A model generated the notes under the pieces. That model saw only the letters and a list, made by a program, of their open reading frames with translations. It was not told the origin of the DNA and did not search any database. DNA of 64,000 bases from Xanthostigma xanthostigma. Its lineage: Eukaryota > Arthropoda > Insecta > Raphidioptera > Raphidiidae. Shown here in pieces: positions 11,146-20,034 of this stretch. Position numbers and translations under genes: made by a program. Where the stretch lies: assembly GCA_963575645.1 (NCBI GenBank), contig OY754464.1:73940948-74004947 (forward strand). Reading direction: 5' to 3'. Within the stretch, counting starts at the first letter, position 1. Every line of letters starts with the position of its first letter.

Positions 11146-11239
11146 CAAATAATATTTTTATTTTTTGACGATGTATTTTTGTTTTTAGCACGTTTTTATT
11201 AACCAAAATGAAGAAAATAATAAAATAAAGCAGAAAAAT

Positions 11240-11440
11240 GTTTAATATACCACGTTTTTAAAACGAACTAAAAAGTATAAAATATTTTTTTTAACTTGTA
11301 TAGGATTTGAAACGGAAAACGTGGGGCGCATGCAACAGTTATATAAGAAGCGTAGAGAGTAGCTATCAATGAAAAAATCTATAATTATGAGATAAAACGA
11401 ATAATGCGCCCCACGTTTTTAGTTTGAAATTCTACATATT
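11240..11440. repeat. Hairpin element with AACGTGGGGCGCAT stem
   Basis: AACGTGGGGCGCAT (about 11318-11331) pairs with ATGCGCCCCACGTT (about 11404-11417) across a roughly 70-bp spacer. It resembles the GTGGGGCGC-containing centres of the palindromes at 14822 and 19799, so it may be a distant member of that family. Confidence 0.5.
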
Positions 11441-11704
11441 AATGTATATTAAAAATTTATTTTATTATCAGCTATACTAATATATAAAACTGAAGAGTTT
11501 GTTTGTTTGTTTGTTTGAACGCGCTAATCTCAGGAACTACTGGTTCAAATTGAAAAAAAAAATTTGTTGGATAGCCCATTTATCGAGGAAGGCTATAGGC
11601 TATATAAAATCAGGCTACGACCATTAGGAGCGGAGCAGTAATGAAAAATGTTCCAAATGTATCTAAAAAATAAGCTTCTATTCAGGTGAAATGCACTAAC
11701 TAAG

Positions 11705-11936
11705 CAAATCTTTGATTAACGTCTGATTAGAACTCTTCAATAAATAAAATTATCGACCAATTTTTCAGACAATATATTAACAAAATATAATTAATACATT
11801 AACGTTTCGATCCCGATTTGGATCCATTCTGAAGAAGATCCAAATCGGGATCGAAACGTTAATGTATTAATTATATTTTGTTAATATATTGTCTGAAAAA
11901 TTGGTCGATAATTTTATTTATTGAAGTGCACTAACT
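11705..11936 (+). mobile_element. Inverted-repeat element with central hammerhead-like core, copy in Helitron 1
   Basis: A 232-bp insertion flanked by a perfect 13-bp duplication TGCACTAACTAAG (11692-11704 and 11937-11949). The arms (AAAATTATCGACCAATTTTT...AACGTTTCGATCC) pair with the right half. The centre reads CTGAAGA-A-GATCC-loop-GGATC-GAAAC. Helitron 2 has the uninterrupted sequence at this point and so supplies the empty site. The asymmetric ends (CAAATCTTTGATTAACG on the left only) and the long duplication argue for retrotransposition, perhaps of a Penelope-like element, rather than for a cut-and-paste MITE. Confidence 0.7.
11825..11864 (+). ncRNA. Hammerhead-ribozyme-like core
   Basis: CATT (helix I), CTGAAGA (11829-11835, matches CUGANGA), stem II GATCC/GGATC (11837-11841 with 11848-11852, five perfect pairs), GAAAC (11853-11857), GTT as the NUH site, then AATG, which pairs with CATT. 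All invariant core residues are present. Helix III would be the minimal ACGT. Activity is inference. Confidence 0.6.
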
Positions 11937-11980
11937 AAGTATACTCATATTAGCGATGTAAGAATACAACGCCAGGAAGC

Positions 11981-12051
11981 GTAATCGGTAGAGCACAAGG
12001 CTGTCAATACCAGGGTCGTGGGTTCGAGCCCTACGTTGGGCAAATGCGTTT
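11981..12051 (+). tRNA. tRNA-Lys-like sequence inside Helitron 1 (decayed)
   Basis: GCCAGGAAGCGTAATCGGTA, AGAGCACAAGGCTGTCAATA and a T-arm GGTTCGAGCC ending GTTGGGC align with the tRNA-Lys(CTT)-like sequence of Helitron 2, with an altered anticodon arm. The D-arm lacks the TAGCTC consensus. It is a pseudogene carried by the transposon. Confidence 0.5.
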
Positions 12052-12719
12052 TTTTTTTCCTACATTGCTTTCTTCTAAGGCTTACATTAAAATTTATTTT
12101 AATTTTATTTAATTAATTAAAAAAATTATTAGTTAAAAAAAGTATAAATACTGCTTTTTATCGACAAAAAATTTTGAACGGTAACTCCGATCATCATGAA
12201 ATTTGGACACAACATTCATCTCGGTAAACTAATATGAATGTGTGTACTCATGTTCCTCCCTTCCCCATTCGTTCTTTTACACCCGGGTGAAACCGGACGG
12301 GACCGCTAGTCTTATATAAATGTCTAAAACTGAGTTTGCTTCTATTGATCGAATACTGATTTTGATAATCCAGTAAAGTTATGCATACGGGAATTCGGAC
12401 GATATGGCCAACCCTATCATTTACATATGAATTAATAGGCAGAAATGGCGACTTAAGTTTCGATTGTCAGCATTTTGCTAAGAGCTGTATTGGATTTATT
12501 CAAATCGACATTAAAATGCAAAACAAATGTACAAATCATTATTATACAGAGTGTTCAACAAGTCCCGAAACGCCTGAATATCACAAAGAGATTACGTTTT
12601 TTGAAAAGCTGCTCAACTCGTCGTTGTAATGTATTTTTCGGTCACAACAATTCCTTCCAAGGGGGTGTCCCAGTGGGGGGTAGGACCAGCAGACTAGCAG
12701 GCGACGACAAAGAATTTCG

Positions 12720-12835
12720 TGAGACAACATTTGACTCGTCATTCTAACAATGACACACAGATTGTTGCGGGACAACAATCGACTTGTTGTTCTATAACAA
12801 TATAACAAGCCGATTTTTGCCCCATAACAATCTGT
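12720..12835. repeat. Short inverted repeat, AACAA-rich
   Basis: ACACAGATTGTTGCGGGACA pairs imperfectly with the right side TTGCCCCATAACAATCTGTG around repeated AACAA/TTGTT units. This is probably a small foldback remnant. The overlapping frames are chance. Confidence 0.35.
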
Positions 12836-12977
12836 GTATCTCTGTCTCTTTTACAATATTTAATATTTATTTGTTTATTTATTTGACTATACCTATAAAA
12901 CAGAATCTACCGCGGGCGTTTCCCCTACACACTACATACCTCTAATGTTTTGTGTATGCGTGCATTCGTGGACTGTG

Positions 12978-13044
12978 TAGAGAAAAACAAGCGGGAGGAC
13001 CCGGCTTAAGAAATTTCTGATTTGCCCCCCCCCAAGCCTACGAA
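12978..13044. repeat. Repeat fragment, inverted copy of 2223-2316
   Basis: GGAGGACCCGGCTTAAGAAA, then TTTCTGATTTGCCCCCCCCC, correspond in reverse complement to the segment near 2240-2300. Confidence 0.5.
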
Positions 13045-13413
13045 TGCAAGCGATGTCGCGTTAAACTCGTTTTCCTTATATTTGCTACTTTATCAAGCTA
13101 GCAAGTTCGTAGTCACCTCTAGCAGTGATAAGTGCAGAGACCGGATAAAATCGCTTTGACGTTAACTTCAAGTGGATACTGCAAGGGTATTCACAGATTT
13201 GTAAGAAATTAGTTTCCGTGTACGTTGAGAGAGACGACTTGAGCACAGTTGTTGAACACGGACTGACCTTAGGTGCATCATTAATTTAACTCAACAATCA
13301 CATTGCAAGTCCGCCCACTGCATCCACCGGGCAGTAGTTCTATCGATCTCCCGATGACACGACTTTAATCTACAGTATGCAACATTGATCGTAGCATAAG
13401 ACAGAGTGTACTG

Positions 13414-14018
13414 TAGTGGTGTGTCCGTCCATATGACTCTTTACTGGGAGCTGGCTCCGTGCGCTCCGCTCACTAAAAAGAATCGCTCAGAGGGAGTCGT
13501 TCAAAGAAGTGACACTAGACAGTACGCACTACTGCAGAGGTGTGAACTGTCATCATGCCCCATGCTCAGGAGTCACGAAGCATTGCACAGCACAATACAC
13601 ACTCAGCTCTGTACTCATTTTAATATGATTCTGATCTTATATTATTCGCATTTCGGATAAACTATAAAGTATAATAAAATCTTAACAATAATAATGTTTG
13701 TTGTTATAGTATTAGGATCTTTGTCAACGACGTCAATGTGAATGGTTTGTCACTGTTAAGCTTAGTACTATTACATTTACAGTGTGTCATTCAACATTAA
13801 ATGACTCAGCAAAGATAACTCCGTACGTGCAAAGTTTACTAGTCTCTGTGCCCTGTGCTGTGTGCGCTCTGTAATTGTACGAATGCAACAGTACAGAAAG
13901 CTCAGCACAGAACAATGGCGCTCGGAGTGAGTCATTCACAAAAAAAAGAGTGACTCGCTCCGCTCCGAGAAAGGAGTCGTTCATTATGAACGACTCGCTC
14001 AGGAGTGACACATTACTA
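13414..14018 (+). mobile_element. hAT-type non-autonomous element (family G), copy 1
   Basis: A 605-bp element with ends TAGTGGTGTGTC and GACACATTACTA, flanked by a perfect 8-bp duplication GTGTACTG (13406-13413 and 14019-14026). An 8-bp duplication with TAGnG-type ends indicates the hAT superfamily. The ends are rich in GAGTCGTTC/GACTCGCTC motifs repeated in both orientations. It has no transposase, and the frames within it are shadows. Other copies are at 38748-39826 (minus) and 52487-53060. Confidence 0.8.
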
Positions 14019-14089
14019 GTGTACTGTTCATCTTCGGACATGTTTACCGGGGCAAGGTTAGATGGGGCAAGTTCTAAAACGACACGAAT

Positions 14090-14330
14090 ATTATAGTCGA
14101 GGACAGGAGTCGGGATTTTTTGAAGTTTTTGCTTTTTTTGCCAGGGCCCCGTTTTCAAGGTCACTGAACACGATGGTGTAGGTCCTACTATTTTTGTTCC
14201 TTGGCAACCCTTTCAAATTAGCCTACCTGATTTCTACCCCTTGGAGAAAAATTATAAAATATTTTGAACACAACAGTTTTGTAGGCAAATTTATTCTCTA
14301 CAAAAAATCTTTCTTGTTTTTTTAAAATTT
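14090..14330. repeat. Fragment of foldback family C2 (paralogue of 60335-60600)
   Basis: GGGATTTTTTGAAGTTTTTG, CCCCGTTTTCAAGGTCACTG and TAGGCAAATTTATTCTCTAC match the left half of the foldback at 60335-60770. The right arm is absent here. Confidence 0.55.
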
Positions 14331-14559
14331 TATTAGAAAATCGGGGCGTCTGACAACGCTGATTATTATCCACAATTTACTGAAATCATCATATATATTA
14401 ATACGCTAAGGTTAAAGATGTTTGCCTCCCTTTTTAGAAAAAACCACACAATTTCTCCACATAAATTATATATCATTTTACAGATAATTACTTGCTCTAC
14501 TGACATCGACAACTAAAAAATGTATTATTGCGTTTGTTTTTGTAAATTAATTAATTAAC

Positions 14560-14812
14560 AGCAACGCTGAACAACGTCTGCCATCTGACGGCTATAATTT
14601 TGAAACAACGTCAATACTTCGATCTGTCATCTGACCTTCATATTGTAAATACTGCATACTGCCATCTGACGGGCAACGCTGAACAACGTCACAGCAATGC
14701 TGCATGATGCCATCTGACGGCTTAGTTCAACGCTTTGGCTACTTGCGCCTCTATATGACAATTTTAGTAAAATATTTCTTCGATCTGTCATCTGAGCTTC
14801 ATATTGTAATAC
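14560..14812. repeat. Degenerate tandem repeat of GCCATCTGACGG-type units
   Basis: CAACGCTGAACAACGTC, GCCATCTGACGG and CTTCGATCTGTCATCTGA recur two to four times at irregular spacing, a decayed minisatellite abutting the palindrome at 14822. Confidence 0.55.
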
Positions 14813-14816
14813 AACA

Positions 14817-15612
14817 AAAAATATAGTTTAAAAAAAACTAAAAAACACGCTTTATATCGGACTAAAAAGTAAAAAATAATTGTTTTAAAATAAGCTTAAA
14901 AAGCGTGGGGCGCTTTGTTCCACATTTTCGTACATCGAGCGCCCAACGCTTTTTAAGCTTATTTTAAAACAATTATTTTTTACTTTTTAGTCCGATATAA
15001 AGCGTGTTTTTTAGTTTTTTTTAAACTATATTTTATTTTTCACTTTTTAGTTTGAGGATCTATAAAAGAATTTATTAATCCTGGGGGTCCTAATAAGGAT
15101 AATGGGAAACTGTTATCAAATTATTGCATTGTCATCGGTCCTTGATACGTATGCAAAGTTTCAAATTAATCAGACTTCGGGAAATTGGTGAAAATTATGC
15201 TCAAAGATTCCGTTACGGACATACATACATAGTTACAACCCAAACTAATATAAAGCGTTTAATAATAAGGATAATGGGAAACTGTTATCAAATTATTGCA
15301 TTGTCATCGGTCCTTGATACGTATGCAAAGTTTCAAATTAATCAGACTTCGGGAAATTGGTGAAAATAAAGCGTTTACTACAGAGGATCTATAAAAGAAT
15401 TTATTAATCCTGGGGGTCCTAATAAGGATAATGGGAAACTGTTATCAAATTATTGCATTGTCATCGGTCCTTGATACGTATGCAAAGTTTCAAATTAATC
15501 AGACTTCGGGAAATTGGTGAAAATTATGCTCAAAGATTCCGTTACGGACATACATACATAGTTACATACATACATAGTTAGTTACAACCCAAACTAATAT
15601 AAAGCGTTTAAA
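14817..15612. mobile_element. Composite palindrome plus tandem-repeat element, copy 1
   Basis: It begins with a palindrome (14822-15030) whose arms pair essentially perfectly around the spacer GGGCGCTTTGTTCCACATTT. Then come roughly three tandem units of about 145 bp that share CCTGGGGGTCCTAATAAGG and CATCGGTCCTTGATACGTAT, ending AATATAAAGCGTTTA. The beginning (AAACACGCTTTATAT) and end (ATATAAAGCGTTT) are inverted. A second copy sits in Helitron 2 (19799-22500), where Helitron 1 provides the empty site. There is no coding capacity. Confidence 0.7.
15045..15600 (+). repeat. Tandem repeat, about 145-bp unit, three units
   Basis: Each unit contains GGATAATGGGAAACTGTTAT, CATTGTCATCGGTCC and TTTCAAATTAATCAGACTTC with almost no divergence, so the array is recently homogenised. 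The units differ by partial truncations and by short (CATA)n runs near 15220 and 15550. Confidence 0.8.
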
Positions 15613-15750
15613 AAGAAGAACGTTATAAGCAGTGTGCAAAATTAGAAACGAATTGAATACCTGCAATCATATTTAAAAAATAATTTTGTAAAGTAATAAT
15701 TATTATACTTATTTAGTGCGAATAATTCGCACAGGTCACACTAGTTTTAA

Positions 15751-15933
15751 TTAGTGAGATAATTTCTGTGAGCATGTTAAGTCAATGATGTTTGAATAGT
15801 TGCAAGATGGTCCAGCAGACAGCGCTGTTTTAACTGTAACAGCAGCATCGACATGGTTAGTCGATCGTGAATCTGACGTCGCCTCCGTTGCCGCCTCCAC
15901 TGCCTCCAGACTGTTGCCCCTTGACATGGACAC
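15751..15933 (-). CDS. Candidate protein-coding exon or spurious frame in GC-rich island
   Basis: On the minus strand a 60-codon frame starts MSMSRGNSLEAVEAATEATS and is rich in Ala/Ser/Thr/Val. The DNA (about 15790-16240) is clearly less AT-rich than the surrounding 10 kb and contains no repeat found elsewhere in the window. The plus strand is also open here (15800-16045), and that frame contains VASVAASTAS, so strand choice is uncertain. I recognise no domain and cannot place splice sites. It could be a first exon or a promoter-proximal region of a host gene, or GC-rich repeat DNA. Confidence 0.2.
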   Translation of the reverse strand: MSMSRGNSLEAVEAATEATSDSRSTNHVDAAVTVKTALSAGPSCNYSNIIDLTCSQKLSH

Positions 15934-16240
15934 GTACGGAGATTTAAAGCTTGGTCAGAGAAAATCGAAAGTATATTCTGTACACTGTTCTGTGTTCGTT
16001 GGCAAAACGAAACGTGTGTCTACCAGACCGAACACTAAAACATGAAAAATACACGCTTTGGCCTCGGACAGTTGGATTACCCAGTCAGAGGGGGCGGCGG
16101 CGGCGGCTTCAATGTAGCGTGTGTGTGGCGAAACTACAGGACTGTGTTAGCCCAGCGACCAATCGCGTCAGACATTTGCTGGGCTGCAGAAAATTTGGTT
16201 GTGACCTTAGATCGAGATTACATAATACTGTTATACACCA

Positions 16241-16420
16241 AGCTGTGTAGCGTAGTGGTGAGAGCACTAGACTCGCATTCGGGAGGTATCGGGTTCGAAT
16301 CCCGGCCGAAGCAGATGAGGCTGGTGTTTTCCTGCTGCCTCTCGCCGAGAAACGGTAATTCCTGTACCGGTCATCTTGTTAAGGTTTTCCATGGTTTCCC
16401 TCAATAATACCAAATAAATA
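16241..16420 (+). mobile_element. tRNA-derived SINE (Ala-like head), copy 1
   Basis: The head (16242-16313) has GTGTAGCGTAGTGGTGAGAG, anticodon loop CTCGCAT (CGC, Ala) and B box GGTTCGAATCC. The acceptor strands do not pair. The body contains TTTTCCTGCTGCCTCTCGCC and ends in AATACCAAATAAATA. A related copy at 54414-54560 shares the body motif. Confidence 0.6.
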
Positions 16421-16637
16421 TCGAGATGGTTCCTTATTCAAGGCTTGACCGATTACCTGTCAAACTCCTATGCTCACAATTTGCCTAAAATTCCTTCATT
16501 CGCCCATTGCTATTAATTAAGTGGAAGTAAAATGTAGAAAATAACGGGAAGTGTGATAGATGGAAAATAGTAATGGTGCGAATGGCGTCTGTTATAACAT
16601 AAAGTCGAGAAACGGACAATATAGTAGCTATGGAATT

Positions 16638-16716
16638 GATTAATGCATTACAGAAAATCGTTCCACACAAAAGTATGCATTTGATGTTGAATGATTTTCT
16701 GTAATGCATTAATGAT
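16638..16716. repeat. Hairpin around TTAATGCATTACAGAAAATC
   Basis: TTAATGCATTACAGAAAATC (about 16639-16658) pairs with GATTTTCTGTAATGCATTAA (about 16692-16711), giving about 20 perfect base pairs and a roughly 33-nt loop. A TTTCTGTAATGTATTAATGA relative lies near 56841. Confidence 0.6.
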
Positions 16717-16889
16717 CTTTGCGCCCTCTCGTGTTTTTTTTTTAATTCTGGTTCAGCCAAAACCTTAGTGTCATATGTTATACGTGCATTTTAATAAAGA
16801 TTAATTGTTGAATAAAATGGGTTAAAAGCTATCAAATCGGAAGTTCTGTGTTGTTGGTTGTAAAGATACACCAACTAAATTTAATCGTG

Positions 16890-17400
16890 CAATATGGTAT
16901 CATTTTTTTGGGGCAGTTCCATTCATACCATTAAGATTTTTAAGCTGCAAACAAAGTGTATCAGAATTATGGCAAATGTGACACCTCGCGCTAGCTGTCG
17001 TGGATTATTTACTAAACTGTCTATTTTTACTGTCTATGATCTATACATCTATGAATGCAGCAAATTTATTAAAGATCATCCATATTTATTCAATAGGAAC
17101 CACAGAACTCATAATTACATCACTCGTGACAAAAATAATTTGAAAACCGAATTCTCGGCGCTGATAGTCATATATAGGGGTGTCAGAAATTCCATGATTA
17201 GATTATATAATAAAATGCCAAATCATCTAAAAGATGAACCAAATAAAAATAAATTTAAAAGGGAATTAAAAATATACGTGCTGGGACTTAGTAGTTATTC
17301 TTTAAAAGGAATACTGTAAATTAATTTTATGACGCTATTTATACTGTGTGGTAAACCAAATAAAGAGTTTTATCATTATTATTATTATTATTATTATTAA
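16890..17400 (+). pseudogene. LINE 3' end: RT C-terminal region and (ATT)n tail
   Basis: A 141-codon frame (16894-17319) matches the C-terminal part of the LINE ORF2 at 20625-22472. Corresponding features are FFWGSS, KLQTKCIRIM, DLYIYECSKFI, a HNTR-like HNYITR motif, a RNSMIRLYNKMPNHLK segment and a final basic helix. After the stop come AAATAAAGAG and an (ATT)n run (about 17373-17398), which acts as the 3' tail. The catalytic RT domain is absent because of 5' truncation. It belongs to a CR1/jockey-like group with a microsatellite tail; the exact clade is not resolved. Confidence 0.7.
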
Positions 17401-18040
17401 TAGAACCAGTTTGGAAACGTCAGATCTGCACCACCACACCTATTATCACTGCATAGAAACTATGCGCTTAAAAAGTAAGGTTAAGTTGTGAAATTGCTGG
17501 GAAGTCCGTTACTGTAATATATGTATATTTGAGATATAAGAAGAAGAGACAAGTGGGATATGTTCTCCCCACATGCTCGGCACGTGTGTACATACATATA
17601 TGCCGTCCCAACAGCAGGTTTTGTGGGATTCGTGACGAGGGGATGAGTGGGGATGACAAGGTATGAGAGGATGAACCCTGTGTTATTAAGTTAGTGCATG
17701 CGAGTGTCTGTTTGATGTTTGCGGCTCAGAAAACACAACACAACGTGCAACCAATAATCCTTATTTAAACTTCACATCTAATTTGTGCAAACTGGAAAAA
17801 AACGTTATATTTATGTGTTTTATATGAGAGAAAAAATGTATATGGCGCAGTAATCAGGGTTTTTGCATAAGAACCAGATGTTTTGCAAAATAGCGACCGA
17901 ATAGCATTGCAAAACATATTTACACTAACCATTTCGAGCCCTTTTCAACCTCCCTCTATCTTCAAGACTGAATGAATGAATGGCTTGATAGCCAGTTATG
18001 CACGTCATCCTAAAAGAAATTTTGTGCTCCCCCTTGACCT
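17400..18040. other. Unassigned sequence
   Basis: No gene is recognised. The minus frame at 17468-17659 has no domain. The stretch contains a GAATGAATGAATGGCTTG direct repeat near 17970. Confidence 0.35.
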
Positions 18041-18044
18041 GGAT

Positions 18045-18350
18045 CTAGTCCTCCAATAGTTTTGATCTTCTCATGAACTCCAGAAGATTGGTGACTAGAT
18101 TGTCCTGAGGAATTACTCTGCTCTCATCAATGTATCCAAAGATGGTTGTTCTCTTGTAAGCTAGGTCCTCGCATTCGAACAGTAAATGGTTGGCTGTTTC
18201 GTCCTCCATTTCGCAATATCTACATTGTGTCGATTCCTGAAGTATCCCCATCTCAGGAAAGTGATTGGGCTCTTGGTTAAGAGCCCAATTAGGTCTATTG
18301 AGTTTGATCAAGTCCTCTGTAAGCCTGTCTGAAGGGCCCACAAACATTCT
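18045..18350 (-). pseudogene. LINE ORF2 C-terminal fragment with Cys/His motif
   Basis: A frame of about 100 codons contains CRYCEMEDETANHLLFEC, a C-x2-C-x7-H-x4-C arrangement that follows the RNase H domain in I/R1/jockey-type LINE ORF2 proteins, then a short tail ending FMRRSKLLED. RT and endonuclease are absent. The NHLLFEC core with upstream RPNW (LNRPNWALNQ) fits a retroelement rather than a host gene. Confidence 0.6.
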
Positions 18351-18385
18351 TTTCCTCGGTTATTTTGAAATTAGCGAAATCTATG

Positions 18386-18577
18386 CAAGGTCAATGGTTC
18401 AGTGCGTGAATACTCGTCTGCCACGCGGGTGTCCCGTGTTCGATTTCCGACAAATGTGCAACAAATAATATTTTTATTTTTTTAGAGTTGCAAATCACAA
18501 GATTCATTTTTGTTTATAATAATCATATTATATTATAATTTATCAGACAAATTAGTAAAAAAATTATTTGATTCATA
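18386..18577 (+). mobile_element. tRNA-Gly(GCC)-headed SINE, copy 1
   Basis: The head has CAATGGTTCAGTGCGTGAAT, anticodon arm CGTCTGCCACGCG (GCC) and B-box-like TGTTCGATTTCC. The tail begins GCAACAAATAATATTTTTAT, then AGAGTTGCAAATCA. The copy on the minus strand at 46690-46905 shares head and tail. The same TAATATTTTTATTTTT tail follows the Ile-like heads at 10862 and 11063. Confidence 0.6.
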
Positions 18578-18844
18578 TCTATACTAATATATAAAGCTGA
18601 AGAGTTTGTTTGTTTGTTTGAACGCGCTAATCTCTGAAACTACTGGTTCGAATTGAAAAAAAAATTTGTTGGATAGCCCATTTATCGAGGAAGGCTATAG
18701 GCTATATAATCACGCTACGACCAATTGGAGCGAAACATCAATGAAAAATGTTGCAAGATGTATCTCAAAATTAGTCCGTTCGGCATATATTATCAGGTGA
18801 AATGCTTTAACTAAGCATTGCAATATTAGCGCATGACGATCACA

Positions 18845-18917
18845 AGCCCGGATAGCTCACTCGGTAGAGCGTAAGACTCTTAATGCCAGGGTGTTGGGTT
18901 CAAGCCCGACGTCGGCG
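18845..18917 (+). tRNA. tRNA-Lys(CTT)-like sequence carried by Helitron 2
   Basis: GCCCGGATAGCTCACTCGGT, AGAGCGTAAGACTCTTAATG and GGTTCAAGCCCGACGTCGGC give all four arms. The acceptor GCCCGGA pairs only partly with the 3' side, and the anticodon is CTT. Helitron copies at 11472 and 61690 carry related sequences, so the tRNA-like part travels with the element. Confidence 0.6.
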
Positions 18918-18926
18918 AATATGTTT

Positions 18927-19585
18927 TTGACGTGATAACGTCTTATAAATTGATGAATCACCAATATTATAAATTGATAAAACACCGGCTGCATGTTCGA
19001 AAAAGTGTAACGTAACGTTCCTAACGTTCCGCCTGACCCTGTGCGTGCTTTTTGCTAATTTCTCGCTCAATTTAAATCAGATCGGTTTGAAACCAGTCTT
19101 AAACGAAAGAGGAGAACATTTTACATAGATTTCGTATAACAGAATTTGCCTAAACAGTTTTTTTACACAAATTTATATAGAAAAATATTTTATACAAATT
19201 TATATAGAAAAATAGCTGTATAAATGCAATGTTGTGTAATGCATGGCGCGACTCGGTCGGTTGTCTTTGTTTTCCGTACATGGAAATTAGAAGCAAACGT
19301 ATGTCTTGTCTTAACATGAAAACAGCTGCATTTCTAATGTTTAATTCAATTTTTTGACATTAGTATATTGTGAAATGTAAAGCCTTCTAAGTTAAGTATT
19401 GGAATAACTAATTATTATTAGAACATAATACTTTGTAAGTTGCAAACGTCACTTTTGACATTTCTTATCATGCCGACACCAAGGATAAGCGGATTGAAAC
19501 CAAATTTTGGGAGGTTTAGGTTATGTATTACGGAATACGTTATCACGTAAAACTATCGTCCGTAAACCGACTTTACAGACAACCA
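18927..19585. mobile_element. GACGTGATAACG repeat, long copy in Helitron 2
   Basis: It starts TTGACGTGATAACGTCTTAT and ends TATCACGTAAAACTATCGTC then GACTTTACAGACAACC. The GACGTGATAACGT start and ACGTTATCACGT near the end are inverted. Other copies are at 28554 (short) and 58226 (long), with a fragment at 47165. I recall this as very common in moth genomes but cannot name its class. Helitron 1 has a T-run at the insertion point. Confidence 0.7.
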
Positions 19586-19798
19586 TTTTTTTTTTTTAAT
19601 TTTTTTACATTGCTTTCTTCTAAGGCTTACATTTTAATTTTTTAAGATTTTATTACGACTAATTAAAATGAAATAAATTTAATTAATAGCTCATTTGAAA
19701 ACTGTTACAACTATACGTAGGTACCTATATAAAAATAATTTTCCTACAATGTTTTCAATTAAATATTTATTATATAAAAAGAAATTTATTACTTAAAA

Positions 19799-20009
19799 TA
19801 TAGTTTAAAAAAAACTAAAAAACACGCTTTATATCGCACTAAAAAGTAAAAAATAATTGTTTTAAAATAAGCTTAAAAAGCGTGGGGCGCTTTGTTCCAC
19901 ATTTTCGTACATCGAGCGCCCAACGCTTTTTAAGCTTATTTTAAAACAATTATTTTTTACTTTTTAGTGCGATATAAAGCGTGTTTTTTAGTTTTTTTTA
20001 AACTATATT
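19799..20009. repeat. Long perfect palindrome, copy 2
   Basis: The arms match the palindrome at 14822-15030, including ACACGCTTTATATCG and GCTTAAAAAGCGTGGGGCGC. It differs by a paired substitution: C19837 with G19969 here, against G14860 with C14992 in copy 1, so pairing is kept. Confidence 0.8.
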
Positions 20010-20034
20010 TTATTTTTCACTTTTTAGTTTGAGG

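Larger units (their letters stand above)
11472..12309 (+). mobile_element. Helitron 1 (non-autonomous, lepidopteran type)
   Basis: The 5' end is close to TCTATACTAATATATAAA, followed by a (GTTT)n run, GAACGCGCTAATCTCAGG and GGATAGCCCATTTATCGAGG. The 3' end is GTGAAACCGGACGGGACCGC ending in CTAG before T. TC...CTAG ends with an A/T insertion site and a GC-rich terminal hairpin are Helitron features. It carries a tRNA-Lys-like sequence and is interrupted by the inverted-repeat element at 11705-11936. It has no Rep/helicase. Confidence 0.75.

Noticed and set aside
13787-14164. 125-codon minus-strand frame
   Set aside because: It lies across a hAT-type non-autonomous element whose copies at 38748 and 52487 do not preserve the frame.
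18845-18917. Functional tRNA-Lys gene
   Set aside because: Incomplete acceptor pairing and presence of the same segment inside other Helitron copies show that it is carried by the transposon.
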